From a bacterium (GTDB lineage: Bacteria > Desulfobacterota > Deferrisomatia > Deferrisomatales > BM512), in the NCBI GenBank assembly GCA_009724975.1, contig SRXB01000014.1, positions 1-16,170 of the forward strand: a stretch of DNA of 16,170 bases, read 5' to 3'. Position 1 is the first letter of the stretch. Each line of letters starts with the position of its first letter. Below, piece by piece: positions 1 to 6,567 of this stretch. Position numbers and translations under genes: made by a program. The notes below the pieces were generated by a model. It searched no databases. It saw only the letters and a list, made by a program, of their open reading frames with translations, and was not told the origin of the DNA.

Positions 1-27
1 GGCGTCAACCTGATTTACGAATTCTAG
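1..27 (+). CDS. C-terminal tail of a truncated upstream gene, possibly an outer-membrane beta-barrel protein
   Basis: Frame 1 from the window edge reads G-V-N-L-I-Y-E-F and then TAG. The last residue is Phe, and the residues 3, 5 and 7 from the end are Tyr, Leu and Val. This is the alternating pattern that the BAM complex recognises at the C terminus of outer-membrane beta-barrels. Only eight codons are visible, so this is an inference from a short string and the protein cannot be named. The next gene starts 32 bases downstream, so the two could be co-transcribed. Confidence 0.35.
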   Translation, partial: GVNLIYEF

Positions 28-59
28 CGCCGTTGGCGGCGTGGAAAGGCGATGAAAAG

Positions 60-482
60 ATGAGAACCAAAGCCATTGCGCTTTTGCTGGTTTTATTCGC
101 GCTCTGCCCCGGCTCTTTCGCGCAGGGTTCGCCGGAAAAGGAAAAAGCCGCGAGGGACGCGGCTCAAAAATGGCTCTCGCTGGTCGATTCGGGTAAATAC
201 GCCGAAAGCTGGGAGAGCGCCGCGAGCCTCTTTAGGGGCGCGGTGCCGAAAGAGAGCTGGAACGGCGCGATAAAAGGGGTGCGCGCCCCGCTGGGTGCGG
301 TTTCAAGCCGCGCCGAAGCCTCCTGCACCTACGCGACCACCCTTCCGGGCGCTCCCGATGGCGAATACGTGGTCTTCATCTTCAAAACCGCCTTCGCCAA
401 CAAGAAAAACGCCACCGAAACCGTGACCCCAATGCTCGACAACGACGGCAAATGGCGCGTGAGCGGTTATTACGTGAAGTGA
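60..482 (+). CDS. Secreted DUF4019 family protein
   Basis: A 140-residue protein starting at ATG 60; a longer reading from TTG 33 is possible but would put nine residues in front of the signal peptide. Residues 1-21 form a signal peptide (Met-Arg-Thr-Lys, then a hydrophobic run ending Gly-Ser-Phe-Ala), with likely cleavage after Ala21, so the mature protein should be periplasmic. The rest matches DUF4019 as I know it: a D-x-G-x-Y-x-x-S-W motif near residues 43-51, a P-L-G-x-V-x-x-R stretch at 77-84, P-G-A-P-D-G-E-Y-V-V at 96-105, and a closing W-R-V-S-G-Y at 132-137. The family has no established biochemical function. The gene ends 20 bases before a bidirectional terminator shared with the convergent lipoprotein gene. 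Confidence 0.8.
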   Translation: MRTKAIALLLVLFALCPGSFAQGSPEKEKAARDAAQKWLSLVDSGKYAESWESAASLFRGAVPKESWNGAIKGVRAPLGAVSSRAEASCTYATTLPGAPDGEYVVFIFKTAFANKKNATETVTPMLDNDGKWRVSGYYVK

Positions 483-501
483 TTTTGAAATTTTTACCGA
501 T

Positions 502-536
502 AAAAAAAGGGCGACCCTTTCGGGCCGCCCTTTTTT
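502..536. terminator. Bidirectional Rho-independent terminator between convergent genes
   Basis: Seven A, a nine-base stem GGGCGACCC (509-517), loop TTTC, partner GGGCCGCCC (522-530), then six T. Read on the minus strand every stem position pairs (one as G-U) and the loop is GAAA, a stable tetraloop. Read on the plus strand there is one A-C mismatch. It should therefore work best for the minus-strand lipoprotein gene ending at 555, and also serve the DUF4019 gene ending at 482. Confidence 0.9.
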
Positions 537-554
537 CATCAGTATTGCAACAAC

Positions 555-1355
555 TTATTTTCCGATGGCGAGGCGAAGTCCTATGTAGTCACTGACTTCA
601 TCGGGATCGTCATTGCAGCGATAGGAGGTGCGTATGTATTGCGGGTTGTCCATCCAGCCGCCGCTTTTTGTGACCCTCTGGGTTCCCGTGGCAGGACCGG
701 TAGGATTGATCTTGGCTTCGGCGGTGTAGTAGCCGAAATAATCTTGTGTCCACTCCCATACATTGCCGCTCATGTCGTAGAGGCCATAGGAGTTGGGCAG
801 TTTTTGCCCGACGGGGTGGGTTATGCCGCCTGAATTAAAGGAGTACCAGGCGTACTGGCTCAAATCTGCGTCGAGATCGCTGTTGGTCCCGGCGAAATCC
901 TGACCTGTTTCGCCCTTGGCCGCTAGTTCCCACTCAGCTTCGGTCGGCAGGCGAAAGACGGTTTCTGCGCCCGGCTTGGCGTTGAGCGCAGTGATAAAGG
1001 CTTGCGCATCGTTCCATGATACGCTATCCACCGGATTTTCGGTGCCTACTGTTGCAGATGGGTTCGACCCCATGATTGCCTGCCACTGGGATTGGGTGAC
1101 CTCATATTTGCCGAGCCAGAAACCCTTGGTTATGGTAACGGCGTGGGCGGGCAGATCAATGTTGTTGTAGCTGGTTCCATGTTGGTTGCCCATTACGAAG
1201 GCCCCGGCTGGAATCCAGATAAACTCCATGCCGGTTACAGGGTCGGTATAGTCCTGCCCGCCCTCAGGGCCTTTTGAATTGTTCCCGTTGCCCCCGCAGG
1301 CGGCCAGGATGAATACAGAGGCCAGCGCGAAAAAAACACCAATGTTTTTTCTCAT
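555..1355 (-). CDS. Lipoprotein with formylglycine-generating-enzyme (sulfatase-modifying factor) fold, probably non-catalytic
   Basis: 266 residues from ATG 1355, chosen because a GGGAG ribosome site lies 7 bases upstream and the signal sequence begins there. Residues 1-19 are a lipoprotein signal ending in I-L-A-A-C, with lipidation at Cys20; Gly at +2 suggests outer-membrane sorting. The FGE-sulfatase domain (PF03781) fills residues 43-266: M-x-F-I-W-I-P-A-G at 43-51, N-P-V-D-S-V-S-W-N-D-A at 107-117, R-L-P-T-E-A-E-W at 135-142, G-L-Y-D-M-S-G-N-V-W-E-W at 191-202, S-G-G-W at 231-234 and G-L-R-L-A at 259-263. True FGE needs a pair of copper-binding cysteines shortly after the G-G-S/W motif. 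Here that loop has only Cys247, in Y-R-C-N, so oxidation of sulfatase cysteine is unlikely. Related non-enzymatic members bind ligands or act as surface proteins; the role here is unknown. The codons look less GC-rich than those of its neighbours. Confidence 0.85.
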   Translation of the reverse strand: MRKNIGVFFALASVFILAACGGNGNNSKGPEGGQDYTDPVTGMEFIWIPAGAFVMGNQHGTSYNNIDLPAHAVTITKGFWLGKYEVTQSQWQAIMGSNPSATVGTENPVDSVSWNDAQAFITALNAKPGAETVFRLPTEAEWELAAKGETGQDFAGTNSDLDADLSQYAWYSFNSGGITHPVGQKLPNSYGLYDMSGNVWEWTQDYFGYYTAEAKINPTGPATGTQRVTKSGGWMDNPQYIRTSYRCNDDPDEVSDYIGLRLAIGK

Positions 1356-1362
1356 TTGTACG

Positions 1363-1367
1363 CTCCC
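1363..1367 (-). promoter_or_regulatory. Ribosome binding site fixing the lipoprotein start
   Basis: GGGAG on the minus strand, 7 bases before ATG 1355. It decides between this start and an upstream in-frame start at 1427 that would place 24 residues before the signal peptide. Confidence 0.75.
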
Positions 1368-1404
1368 AAAAATGAAAGCTCCGGCCGAGAGGTTTTCAGA
1401 AAAT

Positions 1405-1412
1405 ATTTTATA
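1405..1412 (-). promoter_or_regulatory. Candidate -10 element for the lipoprotein gene
   Basis: The minus strand reads TATAAAAT about 50 bases before the start codon, in a locally AT-rich stretch. No recognisable -35 hexamer lies 16-18 bases upstream, so this rests on the -10 box alone. Confidence 0.3.
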
Positions 1413-1463
1413 GATTAAGCGTACCACTACTTTATGATTCCGAACGAAATTTTGTTTAGAGCT

Positions 1464-1499
1464 AAAAAAAGGGCGACCCTTTAGGGGCCGCCCTTTTTT
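1464..1499 (-). terminator. Rho-independent terminator after the acyl-CoA synthetase gene
   Basis: Seven A, GGGCGACCC (1471-1479), five-base loop, GGGCCGCCC (1485-1493), six T. The two stem arms are identical to those of the terminator at 502-536; only the loop differs. As there, the minus-strand RNA pairs fully (one G-U) while the plus-strand RNA has an A-C mismatch, which fits its place 17 bases after the minus-strand gene. Confidence 0.9.
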
Positions 1500-1516
1500 G
1501 CGTTTAGTGGTCTGGC

Positions 1517-3412
1517 TTACTTTTTAGCGTAGCCGATGTTCTGGAGCGCCTCCTCGATTTCCCCGAGTATCGCGGGATCGTCGATGGTGGAGGGGATGGA
1601 GTACTCCTTGCCGTCGGCGATTTTGCGCATGGTGCCGCGCAGGATTTTGCCCGAGCGGGTCTTGGGCAGGCGCTTTATGAGGCTGGCCTGTTTGAAGCAG
1701 GCTATCGCGCCTATCTGGTCGCGTATCATCTTGACCAGTTCGGGCACTATCTCTTCCTCGGTGCGGGTGACTCCGGCCTTGAGGACGAAGAGGCCTACGG
1801 GGACCTGCCCCTTGAGGTTGTCTTCGGCCCCGAAGACCGCGCATTCGGCGATGTCGGGGTGGGTGGCTATAACCTCTTCCATCGCGCCGGTGGAGAGGCG
1901 GTGGCCCGCGACGTTTATGACGTCGTCGACGCGGCCCATGATGTAGAGGTAGCCGTCTTCGTCCTTGTAGCCGCCGTCGCCGGTGAAGTAGAAGCCCGGG
2001 AAGGGATCCATGTAGGATTCCTTGAAGCGCTTGTCGTTTTTCCAGAGGGTCGGGAGGCAGGCGGGGGGCAGGGGCGTTCTTATCGCCACTATGCCTTCCT
2101 GGTTGGGGCCGAGCTCTTCGCCCTTTTCGTTGAGGATCTTGACGTCGAAGCCCGGAACCGACTTGGTGGGCGAGCCGGCCTTTATGGGAAGCTGTTCTAC
2201 GCCCATGCAGTTGGCGGCTATCGCCCAGCCGGTTTCGGTCTGCCACCAGTGGTCTACCACGGGGCGCTTGAGAAGGTTGGCGGCCCAGTGGTAGGTGTCG
2301 GGGTCGAGCCTTTCGCCCGCGAGGAAGAGGTATTTGAAGTTCGAAAGGTCGTATTTGGAGATGTAGGAGCCGGTGGGGTCTTCCTTTTTGATTGCGCGGA
2401 AGGCGGTGGGCGCGGTGAAGAGCGCCTTTACGCCGTATTCGGAGATTATGCGCCAGAAAGCGCCCGGGTCGGGGGTGCCGATGGGCTTGCCTTCGTAGCA
2501 GATGGTGGTGGCGCCGATGAGCAGGGGCGCGTAGACGATGTAGGAGTGGCCCACTACCCAGCCTACGTCGGAGGCGGCCCAGAAGACCTCGCCCGGGTTG
2601 ATGTCGTAGATCATCTTCATCGACTGGTAGAGCGCCACCGCGTGGCCGCCGTTGTCGCGGACTATGCCTTTGGGGATGCCGGTGGTGCCGGAGGTGTAGA
2701 GGATGTAGAGGGGGTCGGTTGCCTTCACGGTTACGCAGGGGGCTGGGGTGGCCGTGGCCATCAGCTCGTTCCAGTCCTTGTCGCGGCCCGCGGTGAGAGG
2801 GGCGGTGCACATGGGGCGCTGGAAGATGATGGTGTTCTGGGGCTTGTGCTCGGCCAGGTCGATGGCCTTGTCCAGGAGGGGCTTGTATTCGATGACCTTT
2901 TTGCCCTCGATGCCGCAGGAGCCGGAGATGATGACCTTGGGCATGGCGTCGTTTATGCGGATGGCGAGCTCGTTGGGGGCGAAGCCGCCGAAGACCACCG
3001 AGTGGACCGCGCCGATGCGGGCGCAGGCAAGCATGGACATCACGGCTTCGGGTACCATCGGCATGTAGATGATTACGGTGTCGCCCTTGGTGACGCCGAG
3101 GCCCGCGAGCATTCCCGCGACCTTGGCGACCTCGTCGCGAAGCTCGGAGTAGGTGTATTTTTTCTTCACTTCGGTGACGGGGCTGTCGTAGATAAGGGCG
3201 GTCTGTGAGCCGCGCCCGCCTTCAACGTGGCGGTCGAGGGCGTTGTAGCAGGTGTTGAGCTCTCCGCCCACGAACCATTTGTAAAAGGGCGGGTTGGACT
3301 CGTCGATTACCTTGTCCCACTTCTTGACCCAGGAGATTTTCTCGGCGGCTTCTCCCCAGAAGCCCTCCTTGTCGCTCATGCTCCGTTTGAAAATTTCTTC
3401 GTATCGACCCAT
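1517..3412 (-). CDS. prpE: Propionate/acetate--CoA ligase (PrpE/ACSS3-like, AMP-forming)
   Basis: This enzyme activates a short-chain acid with ATP through an acyl-adenylate and transfers it to CoA in the cytoplasm. It has 631 residues from ATG 3412, where CAGGAG lies 6 bases upstream; a start at 3439 would add nine residues and lacks such a site. Visible motifs are the AMP-binding loop Y-T-S-G-T-T-G-x-P-K-G near 239-249, followed by R-D-N-G-G as in PrpE, W-W-Q-T-E-T-G at 389-395 in the acyl pocket, the hinge G-R-V-D-D-V-I-N-V-A-G-H-R, and P-K-T-R-S-G-K with the catalytic, acetylatable Lys at about 589. Length and the R-D-x-G-G and N-V-A-G-H-R-L motifs favour PrpE over the longer Acs. Substrate preference between propionate and acetate cannot be settled by eye. 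No 2-methylcitrate or methylmalonyl pathway genes lie nearby, so it stands as a single-gene unit with its own promoter and terminator. Confidence 0.88.
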   Translation of the reverse strand: MGRYEEIFKRSMSDKEGFWGEAAEKISWVKKWDKVIDESNPPFYKWFVGGELNTCYNALDRHVEGGRGSQTALIYDSPVTEVKKKYTYSELRDEVAKVAGMLAGLGVTKGDTVIIYMPMVPEAVMSMLACARIGAVHSVVFGGFAPNELAIRINDAMPKVIISGSCGIEGKKVIEYKPLLDKAIDLAEHKPQNTIIFQRPMCTAPLTAGRDKDWNELMATATPAPCVTVKATDPLYILYTSGTTGIPKGIVRDNGGHAVALYQSMKMIYDINPGEVFWAASDVGWVVGHSYIVYAPLLIGATTICYEGKPIGTPDPGAFWRIISEYGVKALFTAPTAFRAIKKEDPTGSYISKYDLSNFKYLFLAGERLDPDTYHWAANLLKRPVVDHWWQTETGWAIAANCMGVEQLPIKAGSPTKSVPGFDVKILNEKGEELGPNQEGIVAIRTPLPPACLPTLWKNDKRFKESYMDPFPGFYFTGDGGYKDEDGYLYIMGRVDDVINVAGHRLSTGAMEEVIATHPDIAECAVFGAEDNLKGQVPVGLFVLKAGVTRTEEEIVPELVKMIRDQIGAIACFKQASLIKRLPKTRSGKILRGTMRKIADGKEYSIPSTIDDPAILGEIEEALQNIGYAKK

Positions 3413-3418
3413 TTCATG

Positions 3419-3424
3419 CTCCTG
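3419..3424 (-). promoter_or_regulatory. Ribosome binding site fixing the acyl-CoA synthetase start
   Basis: CAGGAG on the minus strand, 6 bases before ATG 3412. The longer start at 3439 has no comparable site. Confidence 0.75.
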
Positions 3425-3478
3425 ACTAATGATGTTCATTATGAAAAAGGCTTTCCGCCATAAAACAAACGCCGTTTA

Positions 3479-3507
3479 ACTTTATCAGCCCACTTGGGTT
3501 ATGTCAA
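3479..3507 (-). promoter_or_regulatory. Sigma70-type promoter for the acyl-CoA synthetase gene
   Basis: On the minus strand a perfect -35 box TTGACA (3507-3502) is followed by a 17-base spacer and TAAAGT (3484-3479), a 4-of-6 match to the -10 consensus. It would give a leader of roughly 60 bases before ATG 3412. The spacer contains a small palindrome, CCCA-AG-TGGG, which could be an operator but is short enough to be chance. Confidence 0.65.
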
Positions 3508-3540
3508 TCGGGCGCAGCGCGAACCAGAAAAAAGCGCAAA

Positions 3541-3556
3541 TGGTACAAGCGTGCCA
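3541..3556. promoter_or_regulatory. Inverted repeat upstream of the acyl-CoA synthetase promoter, candidate regulator site
   Basis: TGGTAC-N4-GTGCCA has six-base arms matching at five positions. It sits about 34 bases upstream of the -35 box, a position usual for an activator. Read on the minus strand it also contains TGGCACG, the -24 half of a sigma54 promoter, but the -12 half at the right distance reads TACC rather than TTGC. Confidence 0.35.
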
Positions 3557-3616
3557 AATATCCAGATGCGGCAAGGATAAATCAGCCTCACCCCGAAGCC
3601 GTTTTATCCAGTAAAA

Positions 3617-4696
3617 CTAACTGCCAGACTCGGCCCTTGTGAAAAAGTGCAAAGTCAGCGCCGCGAAAACCGCCGCCGCCAGCCAGGCGGCACCCCAGGG
3701 TGGAATCGCTCCGGTGCGGCCAAGGGAGATTCCCAGCATGTGGACGAGGTAGAAGGAGAGCCCGATCCCTATACCCTTGGCTATGGCCCCCCAAAGGCCG
3801 GTGCGCTTTGTTATTCGCACTGCGAAGGGGATTGCGACAAGGGTGAGCACAAGGCCGAAGAAGGGGGTGGAGGTCTTCGCCCACCAATCCACCTCAAGGC
3901 CGGTGGTGGAGAGCCCCTGCGCCTTCAGCGAGTCGATGGTGAGGCGAAGCTCGCCCATCTGCATCTCGGCGGGCTCGTCTCGCGATATGTAGATATCTTC
4001 CGGCGTGGGGCCCACGGGGTAGGCCAGGCGTTCCTTCTCCGAGCTTTCCCACCCCGATGGCGTCAGGATGTTTTGCTCAATACCGTAAAGAACCCAGCCG
4101 CCGCCCTCCCACTTCGCCTCGGGGGCGGCGATGGACCTTATTATCCGCGATTCTTCCAGCTCGAAGACCTTCACGTCCTTCATAGACATCTTGTCGGGGG
4201 CGACCCACTTGGCGTTGACCAGCGCGTTGCCCTTTTTTAGCCAGACGTTGGTGGAGCGAAGGAGTTTTTCCACCGGCTTGGCCATTATCTTCACGTCCCT
4301 AAGCTCGCGGTGGTGGCTGTAAGCGTCTGGGACAACGGTTTCCTGAAGGAAAAAAGCCAGGGCGCACGCCAAAAGGGCTACGAAGAAGAAGGGCGCGGCA
4401 ATTTTGCGCACCGGAATGCCCGAGGCGCGAAGCGCCGTTATCTCGCCGTTTTTCGACATCACCGAGAGGGTGGCCATGGCGCCTATAAGCAGGGAGACCG
4501 GCATCGCCTGGACCGCCATCCACGGAATGCGGGCGGCTATCATTTTAAGATAGAGCGAAAAGGAGGGGTTGTAGCGGAAAAAGAGGTAAAGGCTCTCGAA
4601 GACGGAGAAAAGTGCTATGAGTCCCACCAGCGCGGCTAAAGTAAGGAGGGAATTCTTCAAGAAGGAGACGCCGAGGTAGCGCGACATTATCCTCAT
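3617..4696 (-). CDS. lptG: LPS export ABC transporter permease LptG
   Basis: 359 residues of the YjgP/YjgQ permease family. With LptF and the ATPase LptB it forms the inner-membrane complex LptB2FG, which extracts lipopolysaccharide and passes it to LptC and the periplasmic bridge. Six membrane segments are visible, near residues 13-35, 60-80, 100-120, 277-295, 301-323 and 333-352. Between segments 3 and 4 lies the large periplasmic beta-jellyroll region (about 125-270). The cytoplasmic stretch N-G-E-I-T-A-L-R-A-S-G at 83-93 is the coupling helix that contacts LptB. The start overlaps the lptF stop by four bases (ATGA), indicating translational coupling; a second Met three codons in is an alternative start. 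No lptB or lptA is in the window. The downstream gap to the ligase gene holds no convincing terminator. Confidence 0.92.
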   Translation of the reverse strand: MRIMSRYLGVSFLKNSLLTLAALVGLIALFSVFESLYLFFRYNPSFSLYLKMIAARIPWMAVQAMPVSLLIGAMATLSVMSKNGEITALRASGIPVRKIAAPFFFVALLACALAFFLQETVVPDAYSHHRELRDVKIMAKPVEKLLRSTNVWLKKGNALVNAKWVAPDKMSMKDVKVFELEESRIIRSIAAPEAKWEGGGWVLYGIEQNILTPSGWESSEKERLAYPVGPTPEDIYISRDEPAEMQMGELRLTIDSLKAQGLSTTGLEVDWWAKTSTPFFGLVLTLVAIPFAVRITKRTGLWGAIAKGIGIGLSFYLVHMLGISLGRTGAIPPWGAAWLAAAVFAALTLHFFTRAESGS

Positions 4697-5844
4697 GGCG
4701 AACCCGCCCCGCGAAAGAACGCGCCCTTCGCCCTCGCGGCCAGCGCGGCTATGGTTTTCTCAAGGGGCATTGCCCGTTCGCGGTTCTTGCGGGCGAAAGC
4801 GTAGGCGGCGAGCAAACCGGTGGCTATATTCGGAAGCCACATCGCCAGCCAGGGGGCCAGTTTGCCGTTTTTCGCCGCCGAGAGGCCGAAGGTGTGCATG
4901 GCGAAGTAGGCGAAGATGATGAGAAGGCTCACCACCACCCCCCGCGATTTGCCCGAGCGGTCGTGGTGAAGCCCCAGGGTCGCGCCCAAAAGGCCGAGGA
5001 CTAGGCAGGCGAAGGGGAGGGCGAGGCGCTTTTGAAACTCGATGCGCGCCATCCGCTCAGACCCCTCGGCGTAGCCGCGCCGGTAAATCTCGCCGGTGGA
5101 CATCTCGTTTTCCTTCATCGCCTTCGGGGTAGGGCTCGGAACGGGAATGGTTATCTGGCTCTCCTTGGCGCGGGTCCGCCGCACCGGCCCCTTGGTTCCG
5201 ACCTGTTGGATCTCCACCTCGTAAAGGTCCAGCGCCAGCCCCGAATCCACCGCGTGGATGAACCCCTTTTGGGCGGTGATCGCCGAATCCTCCAGCGGCT
5301 TTTTCGAGGAATAGAGGAATATGCCCCTAAGCTCGCCCTCGCGCTCTCCCTTGCCCGAGGCGTAGAGGGTTATTCCCTCCGAAAGCTGGTTGAATGCCCC
5401 CGTCTCGGTCGAGAGGTTTATCCCTCCCATGAGCGTGTCGTAAATCGCCGCCCGAAGACGCCTTTCAGCCGTGGGTTGCAGCCATAGGCACACCACCGCC
5501 GCGAAAAGCCCCACCGCCAGCGAGAAGGCGAAGACCGGCTTCATGTTATTGCCCAGCCCCACCCCCAGCGAGCGCATCGCCGTAACCTCGCTGTCGGAGG
5601 AGAGCCTGCCCATGCCCAGCACCACGCTCAAAAGAAGGCTGACCGGCAACAGGATCGGCAGCAGGGTGGGTATGACCATCAGAAAGAGGCCCGCCACTTC
5701 AAGGGCGGGAAGCCCCTTGGCCACGACCATGTCGAAAAGCTGCGCTATCCTCTGTATCAGGAGGATGAAGGTCAAAACCCCTATGGCGAGGCCGAAGGTG
5801 GGCAAAAATTCCGCTATCACGTAGCGGTCCAGTCGCTTTAACAT
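4693..5844 (-). CDS. lptF: LPS export ABC transporter permease LptF
   Basis: 383 residues, the partner permease of LptG in the inner membrane. Hydrophobic segments appear near residues 14-34, 52-76, 101-122, 274-292, 302-323 and 331-351, with a periplasmic domain between the third and fourth. The conserved D-S-E-V-T-A-M-R-S-L-G-V at 84-95 is the LptB-contacting coupling helix. It is the first gene of a two-gene minus-strand operon and overlaps lptG by four bases. The start ATG has only a weak upstream ribosome site, but the N terminus fits the family well. Which of the pair is F or G was decided by gene order and general resemblance; the two are paralogues. Confidence 0.9.
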   Translation of the reverse strand: MLKRLDRYVIAEFLPTFGLAIGVLTFILLIQRIAQLFDMVVAKGLPALEVAGLFLMVIPTLLPILLPVSLLLSVVLGMGRLSSDSEVTAMRSLGVGLGNNMKPVFAFSLAVGLFAAVVCLWLQPTAERRLRAAIYDTLMGGINLSTETGAFNQLSEGITLYASGKGEREGELRGIFLYSSKKPLEDSAITAQKGFIHAVDSGLALDLYEVEIQQVGTKGPVRRTRAKESQITIPVPSPTPKAMKENEMSTGEIYRRGYAEGSERMARIEFQKRLALPFACLVLGLLGATLGLHHDRSGKSRGVVVSLLIIFAYFAMHTFGLSAAKNGKLAPWLAMWLPNIATGLLAAYAFARKNRERAMPLEKTIAALAARAKGAFFRGAGSP

Positions 5845-5866
5845 GGCCTAGAGGATACAGCTTTTA

Positions 5867-5880
5867 AAAAAAAACCAAAA
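5867..5880. repeat. A-rich 14-base word, copy 1, in the lptF/deoC divergent gap
   Basis: AAAAAAAACCAAAA, in an A-run that begins one base earlier at 5866. The identical word occurs at 7528-7541 in the other divergent gap of the window. It is followed here by a direct repeat, GGGGCC-GA-GGGGCC (5881-5894). No clear -35/-10 pair was found in this 63-base gap for either gene. Confidence 0.5.
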
Positions 5881-5907
5881 GGGGCCGAGGGGCCAAAAAG
5901 GAGAGAG

Positions 5908-6567
5908 ATGAAAAGCAAGGATGAAATGGCGGGTAAAATCGAATCGACCCTCCTTCGCGCCGACGCCTCTCGCCTTGAGGTGGAAATGCTCTGCGCCGAG
6001 GCGGTTCGCCTTGGCCTGTTCGGCGTCTGCGTCGCCCCCTCCCGCATACTCGACGCCAAAGAGCACCTTACCGGAAGCGGGGTGAAGGTCGTGACGGTAA
6101 TCGGCTTCCCGCTCGGCAACACAACCTCCAACGCCAAACTCGCCGAGGTTGAGGACGCCCTCGCCCTTGGCGCCGACGAACTGGACATCGTCATGAACAT
6201 CGGCCACTTCCTCGACGGAAGATTCGCCGACGTGGAGCGCGAGCTCCAGAGAGCCAAAAACGCCGTGGGCGATAAGGTTTTGAAGGTGATACTGGAGACC
6301 GGATACCTTGGCGAGGGGCAGATAATCCACGCGGGCCGCCTCGCGCTCGAAGCGGGGGCGGATTTTCTGAAAACCTCCACCGGCTTCGGGCCGAGGGGGG
6401 CAAGCGTCGAGGACGTGCGTCTTTTATCTTCCGTGGCGGGGGAAAAGGCGGGGGTGAAGGCCTCCGGCGGGATAAAGACAATGGCGAGGGCGATTGAAAT
6501 GATCGGCGCGGGGGCGACGCGCATCGGCACTTCAAGCGCGGGCGCGATAATGCTCGAACTTGGCTAG
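5908..6567 (+). CDS. deoC: Deoxyribose-phosphate aldolase
   Basis: 219-residue class I aldolase that splits 2-deoxy-D-ribose 5-phosphate into glyceraldehyde 3-phosphate and acetaldehyde, feeding deoxynucleoside sugars into glycolysis. The TIM-barrel motifs are in order: V-T-V-I-G-F-P-L-G at 62-70, G-A-D-E-L-D-I-V-M-N at 88-97 with Asp93 (E. coli Asp102 equivalent), F-L-K-T-S-T-G-F at 153-160 with the Schiff-base Lys155, V-K-A-S-G-G at 183-188 with the activating Lys184, and the phosphate-binding G-T-S-S at 207-210. The start ATG follows an AGGAG-type site. The usual D-H-T-L-L near the N terminus reads E-S-T-L-L. It is a single gene, divergent from lptF and ending in a shared stop with the convergent phospholipase-like gene. 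It may supply the same salvage network as mtnP and the nucleoside phosphorylase downstream. Confidence 0.93.
   Translation: MKSKDEMAGKIESTLLRADASRLEVEMLCAEAVRLGLFGVCVAPSRILDAKEHLTGSGVKVVTVIGFPLGNTTSNAKLAEVEDALALGADELDIVMNIGHFLDGRFADVERELQRAKNAVGDKVLKVILETGYLGEGQIIHAGRLALEAGADFLKTSTGFGPRGASVEDVRLLSSVAGEKAGVKASGGIKTMARAIEMIGAGATRIGTSSAGAIMLELG

Noticed and set aside
1358..1424. GTACGCT and AGCGTAC inverted pair around the lipoprotein leader, which could hide the ribosome site
   Set aside because: The upstream arm lies before the likely -10 box, so it would not be in the transcript if that box is used. Seven-base arms 53 bases apart may be chance.
1859..3208. 449-codon plus-strand open frame across the acyl-CoA synthetase gene
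   Set aside because: It is antisense to a gene with full catalytic motifs; its translation is low-complexity (rich in Gly, Val, Ala, Asp) with no recognisable domain. Long shadow frames are expected in GC-rich DNA.
3541..3556. Full sigma54 promoter upstream of the acyl-CoA synthetase gene
   Set aside because: The -24 half TGGCACG is perfect, but the -12 half at the correct spacing lacks the essential GC, and a normal sigma70-type promoter lies nearer the gene.
3601..3617. GTTTTA-N5-TAAAAC inverted repeat at the lptG stop codon as a terminator
   Set aside because: The stem is AT-rich and no T tract follows on the minus strand; too weak to call.
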